A stretch of 12,020 nt of DNA, from positions 1 to 12,020 of the forward strand of contig DASZZX010000268.1 in the NCBI GenBank assembly GCA_036260415.1, read 5' to 3'. The stretch comes from DASZZX01 sp036260415 (GTDB lineage Bacteria > Actinomycetota > Nitriliruptoria > Nitriliruptorales > JAHWKO01). The stretch's first letter is position 1; each line of letters starts with the position of its first letter. The notes under the pieces are model-generated. The model worked only from the letters and a program-made list of their open reading frames with translations, was not told the origin of the DNA and did not search any database. Of this stretch, positions 1 through 5,639 are shown one piece after another. Position numbers and translations under genes: made by a program.

Positions 1-1309
1 CGTCGGGCCACAGGGCCCGACGGATCTGCGCCAGGTACAGAGCGATCAGCTCCACGCCGACGATCTGGGTCACGAACGTCTTGGTGGCGGCCACCCCGAT
101 CTCGGGCCCAGCGTGGGTGTACAGGACCGCGTCAGCCTGACGGGCGAGGCTCGATCCGACCACGTTCGTGATGGCCGCCACCTTGGCGCGCTGGTCGCGC
201 GCGTGGCCGACGGCGGCCAGCGTGTCGATGGTCTCGCCGGACTGGCTGATCGCCACGACCAGCGTGTGCTCGGAGAGGATCGGGTCGCGGTAGCGGAACT
301 CGCTGGCGACCTCCACCTCCACGGGGATTCCCGCCCAGTGCTCGATCGCGAGCTTGGCGAGCATCCCGGCGTGCAGCGAGGTCCCGCACGCGACGATGAA
401 GATCTTGTCGAGACGCGCGAACTCGTCCAGGTCGACGCGCAGTTCGTCGAGCACGATCTCACCCTCGCGCTGACGGTTCAGCAGCGTGTCCGCGACGGCC
501 TGGGGCTGCTCATGGATCTCCTTGAGCATGAAGTGCCGGTACCCGAGCTTCTCCGCGGCCGCGATGTCCCAGGTGATGTCGTACGCGTGCGGCTGCGCCG
601 GGCGACCCGCGTGGTCGAACACGTCGATGCGATCCGGCGTGATACGCGCCACCTGACCGTCGTGGAGGGCCGCCACGCGCTGCGTGTGGTCGATCAGGGC
701 GGGGATGTCGGACGCGCAGTAGCCGACGCCGTCGGCCTGGGCGACGATCAGCGGGGACTCCTCACGCGCCACGACCAGCACGTCGGGCTCGTCGGCGTGG
801 ATGAAGCACAGCGAGTAGGCGCCGTCGAGACGTGCGACCACGTCCAGCACCGCCGTCAGCAGGTCACCCTGGCCGGACACGGCCCGGTGCCGCTCGTAGG
901 CGTCCGCGACCAGGTGAGCCACGACCTCCGTGTCGGTGTCGGAGAGGAAAGTGCGCTCGCCGAGCGACGCCCGTAGCGACTGGTAGTTCTCGATGATGCC
1001 GTTGTGGACCACCGCGACCTTGCCCGCCGGGTCGGTGTGCGGGTGGGCGTTGCGGTCGCTGGGGGCACCGTGCGTCGCCCAGCGCGTGTGCCCGAGGCCG
1101 GTCCGGCCCGGCAGCGGCTGACCTTCCACCGTGCGCAGCAGCTGCCCCAGCTTGCCGGCCCGCTTGACGACGCGCAGGTCGCCGCTGCCGCCGGCCTGCT
1201 GCAGGACGATCCCCGCCGAGTCGTAGCCGCGGTACTCCAGCCGTGACAGCCCCTCGAGAAGGACGCGTAACGCGTCCTGTCGCCCGGTGACTCCAATGAT
1301 CCCGCACAC
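1..1309 (-). CDS. glmS: Glutamine--fructose-6-phosphate aminotransferase (isomerizing), 3' end outside the window
   Basis: GlmS makes glucosamine-6-phosphate from fructose-6-phosphate and glutamine in the cytoplasm, the first step towards UDP-GlcNAc. The first 436 residues are visible of a family length near 610. The start is GTG at 1309, fixed by the obligatory N-terminal VCGIIGV: Cys2 becomes the catalytic N-terminal nucleophile once the initiator Met is removed. A GGAAG ribosome site (1317-1321) lies 7 nt upstream. The glutaminase domain shows LEYRGYDSAG (24-33), HTRWATHG (74-81), VHNGIIENY (101-109) and SDTDTE (123-128). The linker has MLKEIHEQP (261-269). The first SIS sugar-phosphate domain begins near 302, with ACGTSLHAG (307-315), SQSGET (355-360) and AATKTF (407-412). 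The second SIS domain is off the left edge. It follows glmM by 118 nt, so the two form a pathway pair. I see no glmS ribozyme in the short leader. Identification is very secure; the open reading frame has no stop in the window. Confidence 0.97.
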   Translation of the reverse strand, partial: MCGIIGVTGRQDALRVLLEGLSRLEYRGYDSAGIVLQQAGGSGDLRVVKRAGKLGQLLRTVEGQPLPGRTGLGHTRWATHGAPSDRNAHPHTDPAGKVAVVHNGIIENYQSLRASLGERTFLSDTDTEVVAHLVADAYERHRAVSGQGDLLTAVLDVVARLDGAYSLCFIHADEPDVLVVAREESPLIVAQADGVGYCASDIPALIDHTQRVAALHDGQVARITPDRIDVFDHAGRPAQPHAYDITWDIAAAEKLGYRHFMLKEIHEQPQAVADTLLNRQREGEIVLDELRVDLDEFARLDKIFIVACGTSLHAGMLAKLAIEHWAGIPVEVEVASEFRYRDPILSEHTLVVAISQSGETIDTLAAVGHARDQRAKVAAITNVVGSSLARQADAVLYTHAGPEIGVAATKTFVTQIVGVELIALYLAQIRRALWPD

Positions 1310-1351
1310 GGCACGGCTTCCGACAGGGATCCGACCGCCGCGCAGGCTAGG

Positions 1352-1366
1352 TCACTCATGGAGTGA
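1352..1366. repeat. Short palindrome in the glmS leader, possible operator
   Basis: The 118-nt glmM-glmS gap holds a perfect inverted repeat with 6-nt arms, TCACTC-ATG-GAGTGA. Reading towards glmS it is followed by TAGCCT (1344-1349), a plausible -10 hexamer that would put the start of the message about 30 nt before the glmS GTG. No good -35 hexamer lies 16-18 nt upstream of it. The palindrome could be a repressor site for a weak glmS promoter or a small mRNA hairpin. A short repeat like this can arise by chance. Confidence 0.25.
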
Positions 1367-1396
1367 AGCGGTAGTGACGCAGGGCAGGCGCGCCGT

Positions 1397-1418
1397 CCCC
1401 GGCGGAACGTGCTCGGGG
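1397..1418 (-). terminator. Weak hairpin after glmM
   Basis: CCCCG and CGGGG arms (1397-1401 and 1414-1418) enclose a 12-nt loop, 9 nt beyond the glmM stop. A further CGTC/GACG pairing is possible across a small bulge. There is no U-tract, so it is at most a weak or factor-dependent terminator, or a 3'-end stabiliser. Confidence 0.2.
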
Positions 1419-1427
1419 AGGACGGGC

Positions 1428-2771
1428 TCAGCGTGCTCCGAGGGCCGACCGAACCGTGGATGCGATCCGCTGCGCGGTGGCCTGGGCCGCTGCTTGCGTG
1501 GGCGCCTCCACCATCACGCGCACCAGCGGCTCGGTGCCGGACGGGCGGACCAGGACGCGTCCGTCGTGGCCGAGCACCGCTTCCTCGCGCCGCACCGCCT
1601 CCCACACGTCGGTGGATCGCTCGAGTCCGGACCGGTCGAGCACCGGGACGTTGACCAGCACCTGCGGCAGGCGGGTCATGATGGTTGCCAGTTCGCGCAA
1701 CGGGGTGTCCGACTCGCGCACGACGCCGAGGAGCTTCAGAGCTGTGAGGATCCCGTCCCCGGTCGTGGCGTGATCCAGCTGGACCAGGTGGCCGCTCTGC
1801 TCGCCGCCGAGCACCGCGTCGTGCTCGCGCATCGCCTCGAGCACGTAGCGATCGCCGACGCGCGTCTCGACGACCCGGATGCCGAGATGCTCCATGGCGC
1901 GCTTGAACCCGAGGTTGGTCATCACCGTGGTGACCACCCTGTCGCCAGGGAGCGAGTTCTGACGCTTGCGTGCATCGGCGAGGATGGCCAGGGTCACGTC
2001 CCCATCGACCTCGCCGCCCTCGCTGTCGGCGGCGATCAGCCGGTCGGCGTCGCCGTCGTGGGCGAGCCCGACGTCGGCGCCGCGCTCGCGCACGGCCGCG
2101 GCCACCACCTCGGGATGGGTGGAGCCCACCCCGACGTTGATGTTGGCCCCGTCAGGACGGCAGTGGATATCGAACACCTCGGCGCCAAGCCGTCGGTAGA
2201 CGAGCGGGGCGATGGTGCTGGCGGCACCGTTGGCCCCGTCGACCACCAGCTTGAGTCCGCCGAGGTCGCGGTCGGCGGCCCCCAGCAGGTGCTCGATGTA
2301 CGCCATCGTCCGGGTGGGGTCGTTGACGATGCGACCGACAGCCGTGCCGGTGGGGCGGGGCAGGTCGGGGTGCTCGATCAGCTCCTCGAGCCGGTCCTCC
2401 GCCTGGTCGCTGAACTTGAAGCCGTCACCGGCGAAGACCTTTATGCCGTTGTCACCGACCGGGTTGTGGGATGCGCTGATCATCGCGCCGGCGGCGACGT
2501 CGGACGCGTCCGTGAGGAAGGCGATGGCGGGGGTCGGGACCACTCCTACGGTGACCGCGTCCCCGCCGGCCGCCGCGATCCCGGCGACGAGCGCCGACTC
2601 CAGCAGCTCCCCCGACCAGCGTGGGTCGCGACCGACCAGGACGGCGGGTCGCTGGACGCCGCCTTCCCGCAGCATCGTGACGATGGCGCGACCCAGGGAC
2701 AGGGCCAGCTCGGGGGTCAGCTCCAGGTTGGCGACGCCCCGGATCCCGTCGGTGCCGAAGAGCTTGCCCAC
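1428..2771 (-). CDS. glmM: Phosphoglucosamine mutase
   Basis: GlmM converts glucosamine-6-phosphate to glucosamine-1-phosphate, the second step of UDP-GlcNAc synthesis for peptidoglycan. The protein is 447 residues, the normal family length. The GTG at 2771 gives the canonical N-terminus VGKLFGTDGIRG and has an AGGGGGA ribosome site (2777-2783) 5 nt upstream. The reading frame stays open up to 3113, but that part crosses rpsI and its gap and does not look like this family. The four-domain phosphohexomutase signatures are present: catalytic phosphoserine loop ISASHNP with Ser101, metal-binding DGDADR (239-244), sugar-recognition GGEQSGH (322-328) and phosphate-binding RPSGTEP (409-415). It lies 128 nt after rpsI and 118 nt before glmS, its partner enzyme. 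An rplM-rpsI-glmM order is also known from other actinobacteria, so transcription may run through from the ribosomal genes. All key residues are intact. Confidence 0.97.
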   Translation of the reverse strand: MGKLFGTDGIRGVANLELTPELALSLGRAIVTMLREGGVQRPAVLVGRDPRWSGELLESALVAGIAAAGGDAVTVGVVPTPAIAFLTDASDVAAGAMISASHNPVGDNGIKVFAGDGFKFSDQAEDRLEELIEHPDLPRPTGTAVGRIVNDPTRTMAYIEHLLGAADRDLGGLKLVVDGANGAASTIAPLVYRRLGAEVFDIHCRPDGANINVGVGSTHPEVVAAAVRERGADVGLAHDGDADRLIAADSEGGEVDGDVTLAILADARKRQNSLPGDRVVTTVMTNLGFKRAMEHLGIRVVETRVGDRYVLEAMREHDAVLGGEQSGHLVQLDHATTGDGILTALKLLGVVRESDTPLRELATIMTRLPQVLVNVPVLDRSGLERSTDVWEAVRREEAVLGHDGRVLVRPSGTEPLVRVMVEAPTQAAAQATAQRIASTVRSALGAR

Positions 2772-2794
2772 ACGGGTCCCCCTGGTCGCGGGTG

Positions 2795-2822
2795 AGGGTA
2801 GCCGCGCCGCCCACCGTGTCGC
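2795..2822 (-). promoter_or_regulatory. glmM: Possible glmM promoter
   Basis: In the rpsI-glmM gap, GCGACA (2817-2822) and TACCCT (2795-2800) sit 16 nt apart on the minus strand and resemble -35 and -10 hexamers. A start about 7 nt downstream would give a leader of roughly 17 nt with the glmM ribosome site inside it. The -35 lacks the leading TT, and the elements overlap a strong hairpin, so the call is tentative. Confidence 0.3.
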
Positions 2823-2827
2823 GGTGG
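2811..2827 (-). terminator. Hairpin after rpsI, terminator-like
   Basis: Perfect 6-bp arms CCACCG/CGGTGG around a 5-nt loop, extendable by about three G-C pairs past a bulge, lie 72 nt after the rpsI stop. No U-tract follows. It could end or attenuate the rplM-rpsI message. Because it overlaps the candidate glmM -35 element, it could instead be part of a control region. Confidence 0.3.
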
Positions 2828-2899
2828 CGCGCCAGAGCGTCGACCGTCGTGGGCGGGGGACCCGTAACCGGGACACGGGGACGAGGATCCGGCGAGCCG

Positions 2900-3286
2900 T
2901 CAGCGCTTGCTGTACTGGGGGGCTTTGCGGGCCTTCTTCAGGCCGTACTTCTTGCGTTCCACGTGTCGGGCATCCCGCGACAGCATCCCGGCGTCCTTCA
3001 GGGGGCTGCGCCAGTCGGTGTCCGTCGAGGCGAGCGCGCGCGCGATCCCGAGACGCAGCGCGCCGGCCTGCCCGGTGATCCCACCGCCGTGCAGGCGGGC
3101 GAACACGTCCCACTTGCCGTCCTCCTCGAGGAGGCGGAGCGGCTCGACGACGTGGAAGCGGTGCTTCTCGGTGCGGAAGTAGTCCTCCAGCGGTCGTCCG
3201 TTGAGCTCGAACCGTCCGCTGCCCTTGCGCAGTCGGACCCGTGCCACGGCGGACTTACGGCGTCCGACGAAGATCTGCTCGGGCAT
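2900..3286 (-). CDS. rpsI: 30S ribosomal protein S9
   Basis: S9 belongs to the small-subunit head; its C-terminal tail reaches the P-site tRNA. The protein is 128 residues, normal for the family. The start ATG at 3286 yields MPEQIFVGRRKSAVARVRL, a classic S9 opening, and has a strong GAGGAG (3295-3300) 8 nt upstream. The core GGGITGQAGALRLGIARAL (about 67-85) and the C-terminal KKYGLKKARKAPQYSKR with the universal terminal SKR are present. It lies 14 nt behind rplM and its ribosome site directly abuts the rplM stop codon, so the pair is almost certainly co-transcribed and probably translationally coupled. The open frame extends to 3520, but that part overlaps rplM and is not S9-like. Confidence 0.98.
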   Translation of the reverse strand: MPEQIFVGRRKSAVARVRLRKGSGRFELNGRPLEDYFRTEKHRFHVVEPLRLLEEDGKWDVFARLHGGGITGQAGALRLGIARALASTDTDWRSPLKDAGMLSRDARHVERKKYGLKKARKAPQYSKR

Positions 3287-3300
3287 CGGCGGTGCTCCTC

Positions 3301-3738
3301 TCACGCCAACCAGTCGGGCAGTGGCTTGGGCTGCTGGGCGGTGTGGGGATGGTCGGGACCGGCGTACACCTTGAGCTTCCTGGCCATCTGCCGCCCCAGC
3401 CGGTTCTTGGGCAGCATGCCCGTGATCGACTTGGTCACCGCCTGCTCGGGGGTCTCGGCGAGCAGCCGTGCGAACGGCACCGACTTCAAGCCGCCCGGAA
3501 AGCCGGAGTGGCGGTGCCACAGCTTGCGTTCCGCCTTGCGGCCGGTGAGCCGCACCTCAGCAGCGTTGATGACGATCACGTGGTCACCGACGTCGAGGTG
3601 AGGTGTGAAGCTCGGCTTGTGCTTGCCGCGCAGCACATGGGCGACACGCGTGGCGAGCCGGCCCAGGACCTGGTCCTTGGCATCGACCACGTACCACTCA
3701 CGCCGGATCTCCTTGGCGCTCAGGCTGTAGGTGCCCAT
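3301..3738 (-). CDS. rplM: 50S ribosomal protein L13
   Basis: L13 is an early-assembly protein of the large subunit that binds 23S rRNA. It has 145 residues, normal length. The start ATG at 3738 gives MGTYSLSAKEIRREWYVVDA, matching the usual actinobacterial start, with GAGGA (3749-3753) 10 nt upstream. Conserved segments are DAKDQVLGRLAT (19-30), GDHVIVINAAEVRLTGRKAE (51-70), LWHRHSGFPGGLK (73-85) and MLPKNRLGRQMARKLKVYAG (109-127). It is first in the rplM-rpsI unit and follows a 153-nt gap with its own promoter candidate, so it probably starts a new transcription unit. The reading frame is open to 3828, but the 30 extra residues have no family support and lie in the leader region. Confidence 0.98.
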   Translation of the reverse strand: MGTYSLSAKEIRREWYVVDAKDQVLGRLATRVAHVLRGKHKPSFTPHLDVGDHVIVINAAEVRLTGRKAERKLWHRHSGFPGGLKSVPFARLLAETPEQAVTKSITGMLPKNRLGRQMARKLKVYAGPDHPHTAQQPKPLPDWLA

Positions 3739-3827
3739 CGGAGGCGCGTCCTCGTGTTCTCGCGGCGTGCCGGCGGCGCGCGGGCATCGCCGCTTTGCAC
3801 GGGATGCTGGCCGACCTGCGGACGACA

Positions 3828-3844
3828 CGGCCCGTCACGGGCCG
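3828..3844 (-). promoter_or_regulatory. Hairpin at the 5' end of the rplM leader
   Basis: Perfect 7-bp arms CGGCCCG/CGGGCCG around a 3-nt loop. If transcription starts near 3847 from the upstream promoter candidate, this hairpin forms the extreme 5' end of a leader of about 108 nt. It may stabilise the mRNA or be part of an autoregulatory leader. L13 leaders are known regulatory elements in some other bacteria, but I see no specific match to those. Confidence 0.35.
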
Positions 3845-3852
3845 CGTCATGG

Positions 3853-3881
3853 AGCCTACCCCGCGGTGCGGGGGGCGACAA
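3853..3881 (-). promoter_or_regulatory. rplM-rpsI promoter, vegetative sigma type
   Basis: The minus strand reads TTGTCG (3876-3881), a 17-nt spacer, then TAGGCT (3853-3858). This fits the primary-sigma consensus of actinobacteria (TTGACx, 17-18 nt, TAxxxT). It sits 10 nt beyond the truA stop and would start transcription around 3847, about 108 nt before the rplM ATG. The spacer itself contains the inverted repeat CCCCGC-ACC-GCGGGG (3859-3873), which might act as an operator or as a terminator for truA. It is the best promoter match I found in the window. Confidence 0.55.
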
Positions 3882-3891
3882 ACGGGTCAGG

Positions 3892-4698
3892 TCACGTCGG
3901 CGGCAGCGCCCCAGGTGGCGGGGCGGCCGGGTAGCCCCGGCCGTAGGAGACACGCTCCAGCGTCAGCCCGTGCGCCGGTGCGACGCTCGCCGCCGCGGCG
4001 CGGTCGCGGGCCGCGAGCACGTCGGCGGCCCAGCCGGGAGGCCGCCGGCCGCGACCGACCTCGACCAGCACCCCGACCAGAGAGCGGACCTGCTGGTGAC
4101 AGAAGGCTGGCCCGGCGACCCGGACGTGGACGAGCCCGTCGCGCTCCCGTGTCACCGTGAGACGGTCGATGCGCCGCACAGTGCTCCGGCCGGCGATCGC
4201 CCGGCACAGCGACGCGAAGTCGTGCTCACCCGTGAGGTGACCGGCGGCGATCCGCATCGGCTCGACCCTCAACGGCTGACGGAGGCGCCACACGTCGAAC
4301 CGGCGCAGAGGGACCACCAACGCGTCGGCGGCGATGCGGTAGTGGTAACGGCGTTGCGTCGCCGAGAAGCGCGCATGGAAGCCCGAACCGACCCGATCCA
4401 CCCGCCAGATCACCACCGCGTCGCCGACCAACCGGTCGAGTCGCGCGCGCAACCGGGGGAGGTCCGCCAGTTGACGCCGTGCCGCCGCCCCGGTCTCGTC
4501 GACGTCCAGGTGCACGACCTGTGCCAGCGCGTGCACGCCGCGGTCGGTGCGACCGGCACCGGTCGTGTCGACCGCTTGACCCAGGAGGCGCGAGAGGGCG
4601 TCCTCCAGCGTGCCCTGCACGGTCGCGACGTCCGGCTGGCGAGCGAAACCGTGGAAGGGGCCCCCGTCGTAGGCGAGATCGATCCTCAGCCGGGGCAC
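3892..4698 (-). CDS. truA: tRNA pseudouridine synthase A
   Basis: TruA isomerises uridines 38-40 in the anticodon stem-loop of many tRNAs. The protein is 268 residues, normal for the family. The start is GTG at 4698, giving the typical opening VPRLRIDLAYDGGPFHGFARQ. The catalytic motif GAGRTDRGVHA is at 47-57, with the nucleophile Asp52. The first domain also has VQGTLEDAL (27-35); the second has FHARFSATQRRYHYRI (107-122), the tyrosine-bearing RYHY motif of the family, and FCHQQVRSLVGVLVEVGRGR (about 198-217). No good Shine-Dalgarno is visible before the GTG. The rplQ stop is 21 nt upstream, so translation may depend on ribosomes leaving rplQ. The rplQ-truA order is common in actinobacteria. 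The tail after about 255 is proline-rich and unremarkable. Confidence 0.96.
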   Translation of the reverse strand: MPRLRIDLAYDGGPFHGFARQPDVATVQGTLEDALSRLLGQAVDTTGAGRTDRGVHALAQVVHLDVDETGAAARRQLADLPRLRARLDRLVGDAVVIWRVDRVGSGFHARFSATQRRYHYRIAADALVVPLRRFDVWRLRQPLRVEPMRIAAGHLTGEHDFASLCRAIAGRSTVRRIDRLTVTRERDGLVHVRVAGPAFCHQQVRSLVGVLVEVGRGRRPPGWAADVLAARDRAAAASVAPAHGLTLERVSYGRGYPAAPPPGALPPT

Positions 4699-4719
4699 CG
4701 TCAGCGACGCTGGCTGGGG

Positions 4720-5442
4720 TCAGCTTCCCGTCGCGCCACCCGCGTCGGGGCGGATGTCGCGGTCGAGGTCGGGCTCGGTCGCCTCCTGGTCGGGCGCCGT
4801 GGTGGTGGGCACGTCGGAGGGCGCCTGGTCGGCGTCGCGCTGCGCGGCCCGGTCCGCCGCGGTCGGCCGGGTGCCGATATCGGGAGGTGCGGCCTCCCCG
4901 GTGTCCGACCGGGCCTCCGGGGAGACGGTCTCGTCGAGCTCGTCCTCGACCTCGCGCGCCGGTGCGACCGGCTGTTCCTCCCGCTCGACGTCGGCCGGCT
5001 GTTGGGAGCCGCGGCGGCGCCGGCCGAACAGGCCGCGCCGGCGACGGGCCTTGCCCTCCTCGATGGTCTCCTCCGGTGCGCGCGCGGGGGAGTCGACGAG
5101 CTCGATGATGGCCATGCGGGCGCCGTCACCCTGCCGGGGGCCGAGCTTGAGGATGCGCGTGTAGCCGCCGGGACGCTCCACGAAGCGGGGTGCGATCTCT
5201 TCGAAGAGGTACGCCACCACGTCCTTGTCGCTGATCTGTGCCAGCACCTGTCGGCGGGCGTGGAGATCGCCGCGCTTGGCCTTCGTGATCAGGCGCTCGG
5301 CGTACGGCCGCAGCGCCTTCGCCTTGGCCTCGGTCGTGGTGATGCGCCCGTGCAGGAAGAGCTGCTGGGCCTGGTTGGCCAGCATCAGTCGCTGGTGCGC
5401 AGGTCCCGCGCCCAGCCGTGGTCCACGCTTTGGCTTGGGCAT
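4720..5442 (-). CDS. rplQ: 50S ribosomal protein L17 with long charged C-terminal extension
   Basis: L17 binds near the peptide exit tunnel of the large subunit. The conserved core occupies residues 1-118: MPKPKRGPRLGAGPAHQRLM, HGRITTTEAKAKALRPYAER (31-50), LITKAKRGDLHARRQV (51-66), FVERPGGYTRILKLGPRQGD (87-106) and MAIIELV (110-116). The start ATG at 5442 has GAGGAG (5449-5454) 6 nt upstream. The protein is 240 residues, about twice the bacterial core. The extra part starts with a very basic patch, KARRRRGLFGRRRRG (131-145), followed by a disordered, acidic, Pro/Ala-rich tail to 240. Charged tails on L17 are known in mycobacteria; this one is long. There is no stop or frameshift between core and tail, so it is one protein. 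It follows rpoA after an unusually long structured gap. Confidence 0.97.
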   Translation of the reverse strand: MPKPKRGPRLGAGPAHQRLMLANQAQQLFLHGRITTTEAKAKALRPYAERLITKAKRGDLHARRQVLAQISDKDVVAYLFEEIAPRFVERPGGYTRILKLGPRQGDGARMAIIELVDSPARAPEETIEEGKARRRRGLFGRRRRGSQQPADVEREEQPVAPAREVEDELDETVSPEARSDTGEAAPPDIGTRPTAADRAAQRDADQAPSDVPTTTAPDQEATEPDLDRDIRPDAGGATGS

Positions 5443-5462
5443 CTACCACTCCTCACGCTTAT

Positions 5463-5629
5463 CGGGCTGGTCGGTCCGTGGACTACCCGAGTTCCGGAGG
5501 CGCATCGCCGTAGGGCGACTGTCCGAAGGACTGCAGCCGCCCGCAGGCGATCCGCCGGAGGTCCCTTCCGCGCGCCGCGATCCGCCGGAGGAACGGGGGC
5601 GCGCGCCGGCGATCCGCCGACCCAACCCG
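5463..5629 (-). other. Structured, repeat-rich rpoA-rplQ intergenic region
   Basis: This is most of the 197-nt gap between rpoA and rplQ and has no credible ORF. The ends form a long-range inverted repeat: CGGGCTGGTCGG (5463-5474) against CCGACCCAACCCG (5617-5629), about 12 pairs with one bulge and a G-U. Between them are a central hairpin (5513-5542: GGGCG/CGCCC outer and GTCC/GGAC inner arms), small hairpins GGCG-CAT-CGCC (5499-5509), GGCG-ATC-CGCC (5546-5556) and CGGCG-ATC-CGCCG (5607-5619), and three direct repeats. I saw no -10-like hexamer of the TAxxxT form. It may be an RNA element controlling rplQ or separating rpoA from rplQ expression. Confidence 0.4.
5547..5619. repeat. Three direct repeats, core GCGATCCGCCG
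   Basis: GCGATCCGCCGGAGG occurs exactly at 5547-5561 and 5577-5591, and its first 11 bases recur at 5609-5619. The spacing is 30 and then 32 bases. A degenerate fourth copy may lie at 5500-5514. Each core is also partly self-complementary around ATC. Confidence 0.6.
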
Positions 5630-5639
5630 ACCGGCTGGT

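Noticed and set aside
113..976. Plus-strand open frame of 287 codons
   Set aside because: Antisense to the secure glmS frame, with no family features.
1310..1427. glmS ribozyme or riboswitch
   Set aside because: The gap is 118 nt and I could not recognise the ribozyme's pseudoknotted core; only a small palindrome is visible.
1287..2795. Plus-strand open frame of 502 codons
   Set aside because: Antisense to glmM, with no recognisable domain. It is a codon-bias shadow.
2772..3113. Longer N-terminus for GlmM in the same frame
   Set aside because: The extension overlaps rpsI and has no phosphohexomutase similarity; GTG 2771 has a good ribosome site and the exact family start.
3739..3828. Thirty extra N-terminal residues for L13
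   Set aside because: Not L13-like, and the region carries the leader and its hairpin; ATG 3738 has a ribosome site.
5500..5619. CRISPR array
   Set aside because: Only three short repeats with 15-17 nt between them, embedded in an operon gap, with no cas genes.
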